Below, piece after piece: positions 1-9,879 of a DNA stretch of 64,000 nucleotides. The notes beneath the pieces were generated by a model. It was not told where the DNA came from. It ran no database searches and saw only the letters and a list, made by a program, of their open reading frames with translations. Source of the DNA: Natronosalvus amylolyticus (GTDB taxonomy: Archaea > Halobacteriota > Halobacteria > Halobacteriales > Natrialbaceae); the NCBI RefSeq assembly GCF_024298845.1, contig NZ_CP101156.1, positions 1,302,001 to 1,366,000 of the forward strand, read 5' to 3'. The translations under genes and the position numbers were made by a program. Within the stretch, counting starts at the first letter, position 1, and each line of letters begins with the position of its first letter.

Positions 1-267
1 GCCGGGTATCTCTACGTCCTCGAGCGCGGAACTATCGAGTTCAACATCGGCTGGTTCCTGCTGTTGTTCATCTTCGCAGCAGTGATTCTGGGCGGAATCG
101 GCTCGATTTATGGGGCGATTGCGGGCGGATTCGTCATCGGCTTCGTTCACGAAGTCTCGCTGATCTGGATCTCGTCTGACTTCAACGCTGCCGCGGCGTT
201 CTTGATCATGATCCTCGTGTTGCTCTACCGACCACAGGGCATCTTCGGCGGGGTGACGACAGCATGA
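1..267 (+). CDS. livH: Branched-chain amino acid ABC transporter permease, LivH type (3' part only)
   Basis: The reading frame is open from base 1 and stops at 267, so only the last 88 residues lie in the window. They contain two hydrophobic segments and the LivH C-terminal pattern: a glycine-rich LGGIGSIYGAIAGGFVIG loop followed by a last membrane helix and LYRPQGIFG. LivH is one of two inner-membrane permeases that form the channel of Liv-type importers. It overlaps the next permease by 4 bases (ATGA), which indicates translational coupling in one operon. The family call is firm; the substrate is not determined by sequence. Confidence 0.9.
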   Translation, partial: AGYLYVLERGTIEFNIGWFLLLFIFAAVILGGIGSIYGAIAGGFVIGFVHEVSLIWISSDFNAAAAFLIMILVLLYRPQGIFGGVTTA

Positions 268-1586
268 CGGCCGAAACAGCTGACGGCTCGAGCGGAATCG
301 ACGGCGAGGACCCGTCGATTCGTGACATCCTGGCCACCGAAATCGGGAAAACCGATTTCAGGATCGTCATTTCGACGATGCTCGCCATCTACGCCCTGTT
401 TATCGTCCTGACGTTCCTCGGCGGAGGCGACATCAATTCGGCAGGCTCGACCATCACCCGCCTCACGTTCCTGTTTGCCGCGTACGGAATCCTGACGCTG
501 GCACTGAATCTCCACTGGGGATACACGGGCCTGTTCAACATCGGGGTCGCCGGGTTCATGGCCGTCGGGGTGTACACGATGGCGCTCGTCTCGACGTCGC
601 CCGACGCTGTCTCGGGAACCGGACTCGGACTGCCGCTGATCGTTGGCGTCATCGCGGGGATGATAATGGCCGCACTGGTCGGCCTGATCGCCGCCGTGCC
701 CGCCCTTCGACTGCGCGCAGACTACCTCGCAATCGTCACGCTCGGCCTCTCTGAGATCATCCGGTTGACGCTCAACTCCAATAATCTGTCGAACTGGACG
801 CTCAGCGTGTTCGGCTTCGGAACCGGTGGCGGAAGCGGTATCGACCTGCCCGCTCGGCCGACCGATGCGTGGCTCAATACCGCCTTCGGTGACGTCCTCA
901 TCGAGGTGCTGGGTACGTTCCTGAGAGTTTCGGTGATTCGCCGGTGGCTCTGGGTTCTCGTGATGATCGTGTTCGTCATCGCCGTCTACTGGCTCCTCGT
1001 CCGCGTCGGTAACTCGCCGTTCGGACGTGTCCTCAAGGCGATCCGTGAGGACGAACTCGTTGCCCAGTCACTCGGCAAGGACACCCGCTGGTTCAAAATC
1101 AAGGTGTTCATGCTCGGCTGTGCGCTCATGGGTCTCGGTGGCATTCTCTGGCAGGGCTCACAGGGATACGTCAGCCCCGACTCGTTCCGCCCAATCGTGA
1201 CCTTCTACGTGTTCGTCGCGCTGATCATCGGCGGTTCAGGGTCGAACACCGGCAGTCTCGTCGGTTCGATCCTCTTCGTCGGTCTCCTGTTCGAGGGCCC
1301 TCGAACGCTCGCGAGCCTCGTCTCCAGTTCGTTGAGTCTCGGGAGCGCACCCGGGACGTTCGCTGGTGCGATGGCCCCGCTCGCCTCCCTCGAAATGACG
1401 CCCCTACTCGCGTACGTCATGAACAACATTTCCTCGCTCAGGTTCATCCTGCTCGGCGTCGTGCTCGTAATCATTATGCAACGGCGTCCAGAGGGCGTGC
1501 TGGGCCACCGGACGGAGACCGCCGCCGCAATCGGTCTCGAGCGTCCCGGGCCTGCAGGGACCAACCGAGGTGAGAGCGATGAGTGA
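264..1586 (+). CDS. livM: Branched-chain amino acid ABC transporter permease, LivM type
   Basis: A 440-residue polytopic membrane protein with about ten hydrophobic segments after a roughly 40-residue acidic cytoplasmic N-terminus. Typical LivM landmarks are LNLHWGYTGLFNIGVAGF near residue 80, RLRADYLAIVTLGLSEI near residue 150 and the SPFGRVLKAIREDELVAQSLG coupling loop near residue 250, which contacts the ATPases. It pairs with LivH in the membrane. It is longer than bacterial LivM (about 300-420), mainly through a loop near residues 185-215. The start overlaps the previous stop by 4 bases and the end overlaps the ATPase gene. Confidence 0.93.
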   Translation: MTAETADGSSGIDGEDPSIRDILATEIGKTDFRIVISTMLAIYALFIVLTFLGGGDINSAGSTITRLTFLFAAYGILTLALNLHWGYTGLFNIGVAGFMAVGVYTMALVSTSPDAVSGTGLGLPLIVGVIAGMIMAALVGLIAAVPALRLRADYLAIVTLGLSEIIRLTLNSNNLSNWTLSVFGFGTGGGSGIDLPARPTDAWLNTAFGDVLIEVLGTFLRVSVIRRWLWVLVMIVFVIAVYWLLVRVGNSPFGRVLKAIREDELVAQSLGKDTRWFKIKVFMLGCALMGLGGILWQGSQGYVSPDSFRPIVTFYVFVALIIGGSGSNTGSLVGSILFVGLLFEGPRTLASLVSSSLSLGSAPGTFAGAMAPLASLEMTPLLAYVMNNISSLRFILLGVVLVIIMQRRPEGVLGHRTETAAAIGLERPGPAGTNRGESDE

Positions 1587-2412
1587 CGCGACAGCCAAAC
1601 CGGCAGAAACGGAACCCGAATCGGGGCGCTCGCTGTCCGGTGACGTTCCGCTACGCGTCGAGAACCTCCGCAAAACCTTCGGCGGAATCGTCGCCGTCGA
1701 CGACGCCAGTTTCGCCGTCGAGGCCGGCACCCTCACGGGACTTATCGGACCGAACGGGGCCGGGAAATCGACCACGTTCAACTGTATCGCCGGCGCACAC
1801 ACACCCGACTCCGGTACGGTAACCTTCCAGGGCGAGGATATCACGGGCCGTCGACCAGACCAGATCGCCACTAACGGACTCGTCAGAACGTTCCAGATCG
1901 CTCGCGAACTCGAGGAGATGACCGTCCTCGAAAACCTCATGCTCGCACCACAGGGACAGATCGGCGAGCAACTCTGGCGGTCGGTCACGCCGGGTGCGCG
2001 AGTCGAAGTTATCGAACAGGAACGCGAGCTCAGAGAGCGCGTGTGGGAAACCGTCGATTTCTTCGAGATCGATCACATCGCTCACGACCAGGCCGGGACG
2101 CTCTCCGGCGGGCAGCGCAAACTGCTCGAGATGGCACGAGCGATGATGACCGAGCCAGACATGCTGTTACTCGACGAGCCGCTGGCCGGCGTCAATCCGA
2201 CACTCGAGGAGAAGTTGCTCGAGCGCATTCACGACCTCCGCGAGCAGGGCTACACGTTCTTGCTCGTCGAACACGACATGGACGTAATTATGGAAAACTG
2301 TGAACACGTGATCGTCATGCACCAGGGTTCAGTGCTGGCAGAAGGGGAGCCGAGTATGGTGAAGAACAACGACCGAGTTATCGAGGCCTATCTGGGGGAG
2401 ATGGACGTATGA
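1579..2412 (+). CDS. livG: Branched-chain amino acid ABC transporter ATPase, LivG type
   Basis: A 277-residue ABC ATPase. Walker A is GPNGAGKST, the Q-loop region is RTFQIAREL, the signature is LSGGQRKLLEMARAM, Walker B is MLLLDEPLAGV and the switch histidine is in LLVEHDMDV. I take ATG 1579 as the start because a GAGGTGA Shine-Dalgarno lies 6 bases upstream; the frame is also open from GTG 1570. It overlaps livM by 8 bases and livF by 4. It powers import together with LivF at the cytoplasmic face. The LivG assignment rests on order and on the N-terminal VENLRKTFGGIVAVDDASF pattern. Confidence 0.93.
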   Translation: MSDATAKPAETEPESGRSLSGDVPLRVENLRKTFGGIVAVDDASFAVEAGTLTGLIGPNGAGKSTTFNCIAGAHTPDSGTVTFQGEDITGRRPDQIATNGLVRTFQIARELEEMTVLENLMLAPQGQIGEQLWRSVTPGARVEVIEQERELRERVWETVDFFEIDHIAHDQAGTLSGGQRKLLEMARAMMTEPDMLLLDEPLAGVNPTLEEKLLERIHDLREQGYTFLLVEHDMDVIMENCEHVIVMHQGSVLAEGEPSMVKNNDRVIEAYLGEMDV

Positions 2413-3203
2413 GTACCGACGAACCGGAATCAGCGTCGGATGCAACCCTCGAAGAGTCGCTCAAAGCGGAGACTGACCCGTTCGCGACTGTCCCCGACGA
2501 GAGTATCTTGCAGGTCAGAAATCTCGATGCTGGCTACGGCGACCTCCAGATCCTGACGGACGTACAACTCGACGTCGGAGAAGGCGAGTACGTCACCATC
2601 GTCGGCCCGAACGGCGCAGGAAAATCGACGATGATGAAATCTGTTTTCGGGCTAACGACGCACATGGGCGGCACCGTGGAGTTCCAGGGCGAACCGATTC
2701 AGGAACTGGCACCCGAAGAGATCATCCACAAAGGTATCAGCTACGTCCCACAGAACGAGAACATCTTCGGGACGCTCACCGTCAGGGAGAACCTCGAGAT
2801 GGGGGCGTACATTCTCGACGAGGTGCCCCAGGACCAGATAGAGGCCGTTTTCGAGCGGTTTCCGGTGCTTCGCGAACGTCAGGACCAGAAAGCCGGCACG
2901 ATGTCCGGTGGCCAGCGCCAGATGGTCGCGATGGGGCGAGCGCTGATGCTCGATCCCGATCTGTTGTTGCTCGACGAGCCATCGGCCGGATTGGCGCCCG
3001 ACCTGGTGCAAGAAATGTTCGACCGCATCGACGACATCAATGCCGATGGGACGGCGATCTTGATGGTCGAACAGAACGCCAAAACCGCACTGAGACGCTG
3101 TGATCGGGGCTACGTCCTCGCACAGGGTGAGAACAGTTACACCGATACCGGAGATCGCCTGCTCGCAGACGACGAGGTCCGCCAACAGTTCCTCGGCGGT
3201 TGA
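2409..3203 (+). CDS. livF: Branched-chain amino acid ABC transporter ATPase, LivF type
   Basis: A 264-residue ABC ATPase with Walker A GPNGAGKST, signature MSGGQRQMVAMGRAL and Walker B LLLLDEPSAGLAP, the last being characteristic of LivF. The first 30 residues are acidic and outside the domain. It is the last gene of the operon livH-livM-livG-livF and overlaps livG by ATGA. The receptor gene lies downstream on the opposite strand, so receptor and membrane complex have separate promoters. Confidence 0.93.
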   Translation: MSTDEPESASDATLEESLKAETDPFATVPDESILQVRNLDAGYGDLQILTDVQLDVGEGEYVTIVGPNGAGKSTMMKSVFGLTTHMGGTVEFQGEPIQELAPEEIIHKGISYVPQNENIFGTLTVRENLEMGAYILDEVPQDQIEAVFERFPVLRERQDQKAGTMSGGQRQMVAMGRALMLDPDLLLLDEPSAGLAPDLVQEMFDRIDDINADGTAILMVEQNAKTALRRCDRGYVLAQGENSYTDTGDRLLADDEVRQQFLGG

Positions 3204-3546
3204 GGTCCTTCAGACGGCAGTAGCCGTGGGATTTCTCCAATCGGTTGCGCGTTCGTTACCGCTGGCGGTGACAGCGCGAGACAGAGAACTCCCGAGAGGG
3301 TTCACCGACCCAGCCTCGATAACTCGAGACTGATGCGGTCTGTCGGCATCTGAACTGGTGGTGGTGTTTCCGCTCGAGCGCTCACCGGCAACAACGGCGG
3401 TTACCGTTCGAGCGCTCACCTGCGGTGCACCGATCTATCTGAACCACACTCGAGACTGCCGGGAGGACCGGTTCGGATTGTAGAATCGGTGCTACTCGGA
3501 GAGGGCCGTTGCTCGAAGGACGAGAAATAATGGAAGGTTTTCAGGG
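3204..3546. other. Convergent intergenic region with a short direct repeat
   Basis: This 343-base stretch separates livF from the oppositely oriented receptor gene. I see no convincing gene. It contains a 13-base direct repeat, TCGAGCGCTCACC, at 3374-3386 and 3408-3420. The termination signals of both converging transcripts should lie here, but I see no clear hairpin. Confidence 0.5.
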
Positions 3547-4788
3547 TCAGTTCTCGAATTCGACAGTCTCCTGCACTTCGATGTCGCCGTCCTGGTAGCG
3601 CATGATGTCGTAGGAAACGGCCTGCATGTCACCGTTGTCGTCGAAGTCGACGGCCGATGAGGCGCCCTGGTAGTTGATGTCATCGCCATCAGCAGCCATT
3701 TCGATTCCCTCGATGAGGTTCGTCGCGTCGACTGCCTCTCCGTTTGGATTAGCAACGTCGCGAATGGTGTCTCGGATTTCGGTTCCGGTAGCGTCGCCAC
3801 CGTTTGCGGCCGAAGCCAGGCAGATGACTGCTGCTGCGTCGTAGGCGTGACTGTTGAACACACCCGGTGCGCTATCGAACTCGTCTTCGTACAGACTCGC
3901 GAACTCGTCGGCTCCGGGACCTGCTGCACTCGGTGCCGTTCCCCAGACGTCGTTCATCGGGTTGCCGACTTCGTCCGGAAGCGTGTCGTCGATGAGACCG
4001 TCGGGGACGATCACGCTGCCGTCCCAGTCGTCGGCGTAGTTGTCGTAGTAATCACGGAACAGCGTGATACCCGACTGTGGGAAGCCAACGACCATCAGCA
4101 CGTCGGGATCGGCATCGAGTGCCGACCCGAGTTGTGACGCATACGAGGCCTGCTCGGGTTCGAAGGAGACGCGGTCGGTTGCCTCCCCACCGGCCTCTTC
4201 GAAGGCGTCGACGTACGACTCCTCGAGTGCCTGTCCGTAATCGTCGTTGAGGTACAGGGTTCCGGTTGTCTGCGCATCGAGGTTATCCATGACGACTTCC
4301 GCAATGACTGGCCCCTGGAGGGCGTCACTGGGCGCCGTCCGGAACGTGTAGCCGTCGTCGTCGAGATCGGTCACTGCCGGGGACGTCGATGCTGGCGAAA
4401 TACTCACCACCTGGTTCGGGATGAACGCCTGACGCGTTACCTGCAACGTCACGTTCGAGGCTGCAGCGCCGACCACGGCTGGATAGCCGTCGTCAACGAG
4501 CCCCTGAGCAGCGGAGATCCCCGCTTCTGGGTCGGTTTCTGTGTCCGCGGTCTGGACATTGAACGAGAAATCGACCTCGTCTTCTAACTGCCGTTCGACG
4601 AGCACCGCGCCGTCTCGAATCGCCGGGCCGAGGCTGCCGAGGTCCCCAGTTTCCGGCATCAAGGTCGCGTAAGCGATTTCGCCACCGTCGCCGCCCCCGC
4701 CGATGTCGCCGAGGCAACCTGCCAGACCAACTGCGCTGGCACCACCAACTGTCGTAAGCACCTGTCTACGGTTGAACTTCCGTACCAT
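3547..4788 (-). CDS. Substrate-binding lipoprotein of Liv-type ABC transporter (Peripla_BP_6)
   Basis: A 413-residue receptor. The N-terminus has a twin-arginine-like NRRQVL, a short hydrophobic stretch and the lipobox LAGC (Cys 25), followed by a glycine-rich linker: a Tat-exported, lipid-anchored haloarchaeal receptor. The mature part starts with the Peripla_BP_6 pattern (ATLMPETGDLGSLGPAIRDGA) and has the two-lobed fold of amino-acid receptors. It faces the adjacent livHMGF operon, so it probably supplies ligand to that complex. A TATA element 22-28 bases upstream of the ATG suggests a leaderless transcript. Confidence 0.9.
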   Translation of the reverse strand: MVRKFNRRQVLTTVGGASAVGLAGCLGDIGGGGDGGEIAYATLMPETGDLGSLGPAIRDGAVLVERQLEDEVDFSFNVQTADTETDPEAGISAAQGLVDDGYPAVVGAAASNVTLQVTRQAFIPNQVVSISPASTSPAVTDLDDDGYTFRTAPSDALQGPVIAEVVMDNLDAQTTGTLYLNDDYGQALEESYVDAFEEAGGEATDRVSFEPEQASYASQLGSALDADPDVLMVVGFPQSGITLFRDYYDNYADDWDGSVIVPDGLIDDTLPDEVGNPMNDVWGTAPSAAGPGADEFASLYEDEFDSAPGVFNSHAYDAAAVICLASAANGGDATGTEIRDTIRDVANPNGEAVDATNLIEGIEMAADGDDINYQGASSAVDFDDNGDMQAVSYDIMRYQDGDIEVQETVEFEN

Positions 4789-4809
4789 GGTTTACGATGT
4801 CGTGGGTGA

Positions 4810-4816
4810 TATAAAG
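4810..4816 (-). promoter_or_regulatory. TATA box of the Liv receptor gene
   Basis: CTTTATA read on the minus strand, centred about 25 bases before the ATG at 4788. This spacing places the transcription start at or very near the start codon, as is common in haloarchaea. Confidence 0.6.
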
Positions 4817-4951
4817 AGTTTGTGTGTGTTTGACGAGCTTACTATCCATCCACGAATTGTGTGATGTGACCATCCCCCAGTGTATCCCAGAACGTTTTTC
4901 CTATCGCTCGTCCTTGCCTCGGGCAATGACCACAGCCCGGAGGATGGCACA

Positions 4952-6502
4952 ATGACGATGGAAGATCGGATCGAAGAACTCGAGGCAATGCGCGAAGAGG
5001 CATTGCTCGGCGGTGGCGAAGAACGGATCGAGCGCCAGCACGAGAAAGGGAAGATGACCGCTCGAGAGCGTATCGAGTACTTTCTGGACGACGATTCGTT
5101 CACCGAGTTCGACCAGCTCCGAACCCACCAGACCAGTGACTTCGGGATGGAAGAGCGCAAGGTTCTGGGTGACGGTGTCGTCACCGGCTACGGCGAGGTC
5201 AACGGCAGAACCGTGTTCGTCTTCGCCCACGACTTTACCGTCTTCGGCGGCTCGTTAGGCGAGGTCTTCGCCGAGAAGATCACCAAGGTGATGGACATGG
5301 CGATGGAGGTCGGTGCGCCGATTATCGGCCTCAACGACTCGGCGGGAGCTCGGATTCAGGAGGGTGTCAAATCACTCGCCGGGTTCACCGAAATCTTCCA
5401 GCGCAACCAGCAAGCCAGCGGCGTCGTTCCCCAGATTTCGGCCATCATGGGTCCGTGTGCCGGTGGTGCCGTCTACTCGCCATCGATCACGGACTTCATC
5501 TTCATGGTGAAAGACACCAGCCACATGTACATCACTGGCCCCGGCGTCACCAAAACCGTCACCGGGGAGGAGGTCACCCACGAAGAACTTGGCGGCGCGA
5601 TGACCCACTCGAGTCAGACCGGTGTCGCCCAGTTCGCCGTCGAATCCGAAGAACAGGCACTCGATGACATCCGACGGCTGCTCTCGTATCTCCCCCAGAA
5701 CAACGTCGAGGACCCGCCGCGAGTCGAGCCCTGGGACGATCCCAACCGACGTGACGAGGCCCTCGAGTCCATCGTCCCGGACAGTCCACAGAAACCGTAC
5801 GACATGGTCGATGTCATCGACTCGGTGGTCGACGAGGGCTCGTTCTTCGAGGTTGCCGAAAACTTTGCGAAGAACCTCGTCGTCGGCTTCGGCCGCCTCG
5901 ACGGTCGGTCGGTCGGTATCGTCGCCAACCAGCCGCGCGTGAACGCGGGAACGCTCACCGTCGATTCCTCGATGAAAGGGTCCCGATTCGTCCGCTTCTG
6001 TGATTCATTTAATATTCCAATCGTGACGTTCGTCGACGTTCCGGGCTACATGCCCGGTACCGACCAGGAACACCGGGGAATCATCCGACACGGCGCAAAA
6101 TTGCTCTACGCGTACGCCGAAGCGACCGTTCCGCTGCTTACGGTCATCACGCGAAAAGCCTACGGCGGGGCCTACTGTGTCATGGCCTCGAAAAACCTCG
6201 GCGCGGACGTCAACTACGCCTGGCCGACAGCCGAAATCGCCGTCATGGGGCCACAGGGTGCAGTCAACATCCTCTACCGAAAGGAACTCGAGGAAGCTGA
6301 CGATCCCGATTCCCTCCGGGACGAGCTCATAGAGGAGTACCGCGAGCAGTTCGCCAACCCCTACACCGCGACCGACAAAGGCTTCCTCGACGACGTTATC
6401 CTGCCGACAGAAACCCGTCCACGCCTGATCGCCGACCTCGAGATGCTCGAGACCAAACGCGAGGATGCCCCCGACAAGAAACACGGCAACATCCCGCTCT
6501 GA
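4952..6502 (+). CDS. pccB: Propionyl-CoA carboxylase, carboxyltransferase (beta) subunit
   Basis: A 516-residue biotin-dependent carboxyltransferase with both crotonase-like halves. The N-half has the acyl-CoA/biotin site pattern [10 protein letters not shown] and [14 protein letters not shown]; the C-half has [13 protein letters not shown] and [14 protein letters not shown]. It transfers carboxylate from carboxybiotin to propionyl-CoA (possibly also acetyl-CoA). ATG 4952 is preferred because GGAGG lies just upstream; the frame is open from 4880, but the extra 24 residues are not family-like. It shares its stop/start region with pccX (TGATGA). The order B-X-A matches the three-subunit propionyl-CoA carboxylase known from Haloferax mediterranei. 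Confidence 0.93.
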   Translation: MTMEDRIEELEAMREEALLGGGEERIERQHEKGKMTARERIEYFLDDDSFTEFDQLRTHQTSDFGMEERKVLGDGVVTGYGEVNGRTVFVFAHDFTVFGGSLGEVFAEKITKVMDMAMEVGAPIIGLNDSAGARIQEGVKSLAGFTEIFQRNQQASGVVPQISAIMGPCAGGAVYSPSITDFIFMVKDTSHMYITGPGVTKTVTGEEVTHEELGGAMTHSSQTGVAQFAVESEEQALDDIRRLLSYLPQNNVEDPPRVEPWDDPNRRDEALESIVPDSPQKPYDMVDVIDSVVDEGSFFEVAENFAKNLVVGFGRLDGRSVGIVANQPRVNAGTLTVDSSMKGSRFVRFCDSFNIPIVTFVDVPGYMPGTDQEHRGIIRHGAKLLYAYAEATVPLLTVITRKAYGGAYCVMASKNLGADVNYAWPTAEIAVMGPQGAVNILYRKELEEADDPDSLRDELIEEYREQFANPYTATDKGFLDDVILPTETRPRLIADLEMLETKREDAPDKKHGNIPL

Positions 6503-6828
6503 TGACCGACCACGAGCACCCAACGGGGGCCGACCCCGGAACGATCGACGATCCGAATCCGCTGGGAGAGGTCCTGCCGGCAGACGTCGCCCTGGATCTG
6601 CCCGACGATGCGAGTACCGAAGAGGCCGCGGCCATCATCGCAGCTATCGGTGCCCACCTCACCGATCTCGAGCAGGCCGCGGCCGCCACTGCCGAGGAGG
6701 AAACCTGGGACGGGAAACGATGGGCCTACGCCGGCCGACTCAGGGCCCAGCGTGGACACGCCGCACGCGTCCCGAAACGCGCCCCCACGAATCCCTGGTT
6801 GGCGGCGTCTCGAGCAGATCGGTTCTGA
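6502..6828 (+). CDS. pccX: Small propionyl-CoA carboxylase subunit PccX
   Basis: A 108-residue acidic protein starting on the last base of the pccB stop region. The middle (residues 40-60) is an alanine-rich helix, [14 protein letters not shown], followed by [12 protein letters not shown] and a basic tail ending [12 protein letters not shown]. That layout (short helix, then a tryptophan-rich end) is like the epsilon subunits of acyl-CoA carboxylases and the PccX subunit of haloarchaea, thought to stabilise the holoenzyme. Position between pccB and pccA supports the call. The stop codon lies inside a 33-base tandem repeat, so the C-terminus may vary between strains. Confidence 0.8.
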   Translation: MTDHEHPTGADPGTIDDPNPLGEVLPADVALDLPDDASTEEAAAIIAAIGAHLTDLEQAAAATAEEETWDGKRWAYAGRLRAQRGHAARVPKRAPTNPWLAASRADRF

Positions 6829-6892
6829 CTCCAGTGTTGTCCTCGAGCGGACCAGTTCTGACTCCAGTGTTGTCCTCGAGCAGTCCAGTTTT
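6809..6892. repeat. 33-base tandem repeat across the pccX stop codon
   Basis: Two complete 33-base units (6809-6841 and 6842-6874) and a decayed third start (6875-6892). Each begins CTCGAGC and the two full units share TTCTGACTCCAGTGTTGTC. The unit is 11 codons long and contains the stop codon in frame, so copy-number change would leave the protein end almost unchanged. It is too short and unspaced to be a CRISPR. Confidence 0.85.
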
Positions 6893-7235
6893 GCGCTCTG
6901 GTCGGTACCACATCTCGATCACATACTACATAGTTGCTATTAAATTGCTATTGTATCGCAACCGAACCCATAGTCCCCTGGGAAATCTCGAGTAGCGGTC
7001 CATCGTGTGGAGACCACCAACTCGAGGATGTGACCACATCCCGGGCTCAGATCACTGGAGAGGCTGTAGTGACGGCAACAAACACTCGAGAACGGATCGA
7101 CAACAGAATATGCAACGATGGTTCGTCGTCCCTTGCAAGCGGATTGTGATATATCGTCAACTGGCAAATATAGCGCAGTTTACGGTATCAGTTGCGAAAA
7201 AGTAAGGTAGTGGCTATTCGACTGTTCAGACACGA
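6893..7235. other. Intergenic region between pccX and pccA
   Basis: No gene is convincing here. It starts with an AT-rich patch around 6930-6960 (TATTAAATTG at 6946) and ends with AAATATAGC near 7166 and AGTTTACGG near 7178, either of which could be a TATA element for pccA. The gap suggests pccA has its own promoter although it belongs functionally with pccB and pccX. Confidence 0.4.
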
Positions 7236-9059
7236 ATGTTCAGGAAGGTTCTGGTGGCCAACCGTGGCGAGATCGCCGTCAGGGTAATGCGAGCGTGTGA
7301 GGAATTGAACGTCGGAACCGTCGCCGTCTACTCCGAAGCGGACAAACACGGCGGCCACGTCCGGTACGCCGACGAAGCATACAATATCGGGCCAGCACGC
7401 GCGGCCGAATCCTACCTCGACCACGAGGCCGTTATCGAGGCCGCGCGGAAAGCCGACGCCGACGCGATTCATCCTGGCTACGGCTTCCTCGCCGAGAACG
7501 CCGAGTTCGCGCGGAAAGTCGAGGCAGCCGAGGGCATCACCTGGATCGGGCCCTCGAGCGACTCGATGGAAGCCCTGGGCGAGAAGACGAAAGCCCGGAC
7601 GATCATGAACGACGCCGATGTCCCAATCGTCCCCGGGACGACCGAACCCGTCACCGACCCCGAAGAGGTGTACGCGTTCGGTGACGAACACGGCTACCCC
7701 ATCGCGATCAAAGCCGAAGGTGGCGGTGGCGGCCGCGGCATGAAAGTCGTCGAAGACGAGAGCGAGGTCGAATCCCAACTCGAGAGCGCCCAGCGAGAAG
7801 GCGAGGCCTACTTCGGGAACGACTCGGTGTATCTCGAGCGCTACCTCGAGAACCCACGCCACATCGAAGTCCAGATCATCGCCGACGAACACGGTAATGT
7901 ACGCCATCTGGGAGAGCGTGACTGTTCACTCCAGCGCCGACACCAGAAAGTGATCGAGGAAGGCCCATCGCCGGCCCTCTCGGACGAACTCCGCGAACAG
8001 ATCGGTGCGTCCGCCCGACGCGGTGTCGCCGCCGCCGACTACGTCAACGCCGGCACCGTCGAGTTCCTCGTCGAAGAGGAACCCGGCCGGGAGGGCGTTC
8101 TCGGTCCCGACGCGAACTTCTACTTCCTCGAGGTCAACACCCGCATTCAGGTCGAACACTGTGTAACCGAAGAGATTACCGGGATCGACATCGTCAAACG
8201 ACAGATTCGGGTCGCCGATGGGGAGGAACTCGATTTCGAACAGGACGACGTCGAAATCGACGGCCACGCCATCGAGTTCCGCATCAACGCCGAAAACGCC
8301 GCCAAGGACTTCCAGCCGGCCACGGGCGGCACGCTGACGACGTACAACCCACCGGGCGGCGTGGGTGTCCGCCTCGACGATGCGCTCCGCCAGGGTGACG
8401 AACTCGTCACCGATTACGACTCGATGATCGCGAAACTCATCGTCTGGGGCGAAGACCGTGACGAGTGTATCGAACGCTCACTACGCGCCCTACGAGAGTA
8501 CGAAATCGAGGGCATCACCACCATCGTCCCGTTCCACCGACTGATGCTCACCGACGAGACGTTCGTCGAGGGTCGCCACACCACCAAGTATCTCGACGAA
8601 GAAATCGACCGCAGCCGCTTCGAGCAGGCCCAGAAACAGTGGGGCGACGACAGCGAGAGCGCCACCGAAGACGAAGAAGTCGTCGAACGCGAGTTCACCG
8701 TCGAAGTAAACGGCAAACGCTTCGACGTCAACCTCGAGCAACGCGGCGGGTTCGTCCCGGCCGGCGGGAACAACCCCAGCGAAAGCGCAAGCCCGCCACA
8801 GCCGGCCGGTGGCTCGAGCGAGGCTGAAGCTGAGATTCAGGGCGATGGCGAACGTGTCGACGCCGAAATGCAAGGCACTATCCTGTCTGTCGAGGTCGGT
8901 GAAGGCGACGAAGTCGCCGCCGGCGACGTGGTCGTCGTCCTTGAGGCGATGAAGATGGAGAACGATATCGTCGCCTCGGCTGGCGGCACCGTCGCACAGG
9001 TCGCCGTCGAAGAAGGACAAAGCGTCGACATGGGCGATACGCTGGTCGTCCTCGAGTAA
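7236..9059 (+). CDS. pccA: Propionyl-CoA carboxylase, biotin carboxylase/biotin carrier (alpha) subunit
   Basis: A 607-residue two-domain protein. Residues 1-450 are biotin carboxylase: N-terminal [19 protein letters not shown]-grasp glycine loop [12 protein letters not shown] near residue 158, and the metal/ATP site [13 protein letters not shown] linker rich in Glu, Pro and Ser follows. The last 75 residues are the biotinyl domain with the EAMKMEND biotinylation motif near residue 570. It carboxylates biotin with ATP and bicarbonate and delivers it to PccB. In the haloarchaeal pathway propionyl-CoA from Val, Ile and odd-chain fatty acids goes to methylmalonyl-CoA. Confidence 0.95.
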   Translation: MFRKVLVANRGEIAVRVMRACEELNVGTVAVYSEADKHGGHVRYADEAYNIGPARAAESYLDHEAVIEAARKADADAIHPGYGFLAENAEFARKVEAAEGITWIGPSSDSMEALGEKTKARTIMNDADVPIVPGTTEPVTDPEEVYAFGDEHGYPIAIKAEGGGGGRGMKVVEDESEVESQLESAQREGEAYFGNDSVYLERYLENPRHIEVQIIADEHGNVRHLGERDCSLQRRHQKVIEEGPSPALSDELREQIGASARRGVAAADYVNAGTVEFLVEEEPGREGVLGPDANFYFLEVNTRIQVEHCVTEEITGIDIVKRQIRVADGEELDFEQDDVEIDGHAIEFRINAENAAKDFQPATGGTLTTYNPPGGVGVRLDDALRQGDELVTDYDSMIAKLIVWGEDRDECIERSLRALREYEIEGITTIVPFHRLMLTDETFVEGRHTTKYLDEEIDRSRFEQAQKQWGDDSESATEDEEVVEREFTVEVNGKRFDVNLEQRGGFVPAGGNNPSESASPPQPAGGSSEAEAEIQGDGERVDAEMQGTILSVEVGEGDEVAAGDVVVVLEAMKMENDIVASAGGTVAQVAVEEGQSVDMGDTLVVLE

Positions 9060-9081
9060 GGGGGTCTCCCGTCGTCTTTTT
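9060..9081 (+). terminator. Possible T-rich terminator after pccA
   Basis: A G5 and C3 stretch directly after the stop is followed by TCTTTTT at 9075-9081. Archaeal transcription commonly ends at such T runs. No strong hairpin is present, so this is a modest call. Confidence 0.35.
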
Positions 9082-9151
9082 CAAGTGGTCGCCAAACGGG
9101 ATGGCACGCTCCCGTCAGCACCCGTCTATGCCGGTGTGAAAATGGAGGCTA

Positions 9152-9694
9152 TCAGGCGTCCTGGTCGATATCGAACCGCTCGATAAACCCGTCGACGTTC
9201 GGGATGAACGGGTCGATTTCTTCGTAGCGAACGGAGCCCAGTTCGGTGCCGTTAATCGTTTTGAAGTGACTGTATAGGTCATCCGTTTTGATGGCCGTCG
9301 TAACCATTCCCTTCGAGAGTTGCATGTTGTACTGGCCGGCAACCAGAATCGCGGTTTTCGACTCGGGGTCCATCAATTCGGTCACCAGAAACACGAAGCC
9401 ATCGACGTCGTTCCGATACGCTTCCCATCGGGTAAACGTATCCGGGTCGAATGCCTCACTGAACGCATCAGCGTGGTTGTCCGGGATTACGTGGACGAGG
9501 CCGTAATAATCGTCCTCGCCGTCTTCCCGACCGACCGGTGACGTATGCACCGAGGGCATCGTGATGACCTCCCAGCCGTCTTCGCGACGCTCCTCGGCAA
9601 TGGCTTCCATGTCCTGATTCGTCCGCTTCCAGGCCTCTTTCACTGCCGGTGTTCGGGCGCGAAGCCCGACAGAATCGTCATCGCGTTTGGACAT
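9152..9694 (-). CDS. Conserved haloarchaeal protein of unknown function
   Basis: A 180-residue soluble, acidic protein with no membrane segment or signal. The opening RTPAVKEAWKRTNQDMEAIAEERREDGWEV is a helix plus strand, followed by a well-defined alpha/beta core (VHVIPDNHADAFSEAF, FVFLVTELMDPESKTAILVAGQY). The style is that of conserved haloarchaeal DUF proteins; no catalytic motif is visible. It stands alone, converging on pccA. ATG 9694 is the only reasonable start. Confidence 0.7.
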   Translation of the reverse strand: MSKRDDDSVGLRARTPAVKEAWKRTNQDMEAIAEERREDGWEVITMPSVHTSPVGREDGEDDYYGLVHVIPDNHADAFSEAFDPDTFTRWEAYRNDVDGFVFLVTELMDPESKTAILVAGQYNMQLSKGMVTTAIKTDDLYSHFKTINGTELGSVRYEEIDPFIPNVDGFIERFDIDQDA

Positions 9695-9879
9695 ATCCTC
9701 TAGTCACGTAGGGATTCGGATAATGGTTTCGAGTGTGTCAGCACGAGTGGTTCCTTTTCAAGCGACCTGAAATTTCAGCAGAACGCTCGGGATAGATCAC
9801 GGCGCGCTCGAGACACAGGAAACTCGATCCAGTACCCACACCCTGGTTACCCCACTCGGTGTGGCGGCCTCCCCGGCCA

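Noticed and set aside
3374-3420. Direct repeat TCGAGCGCTCACC as an att or operator site
   Set aside because: Lies between convergent genes, is short and has no associated integrase or promoter.
6809-6892. CRISPR array
   Set aside because: Units are directly adjacent without spacers and number only two and a half.
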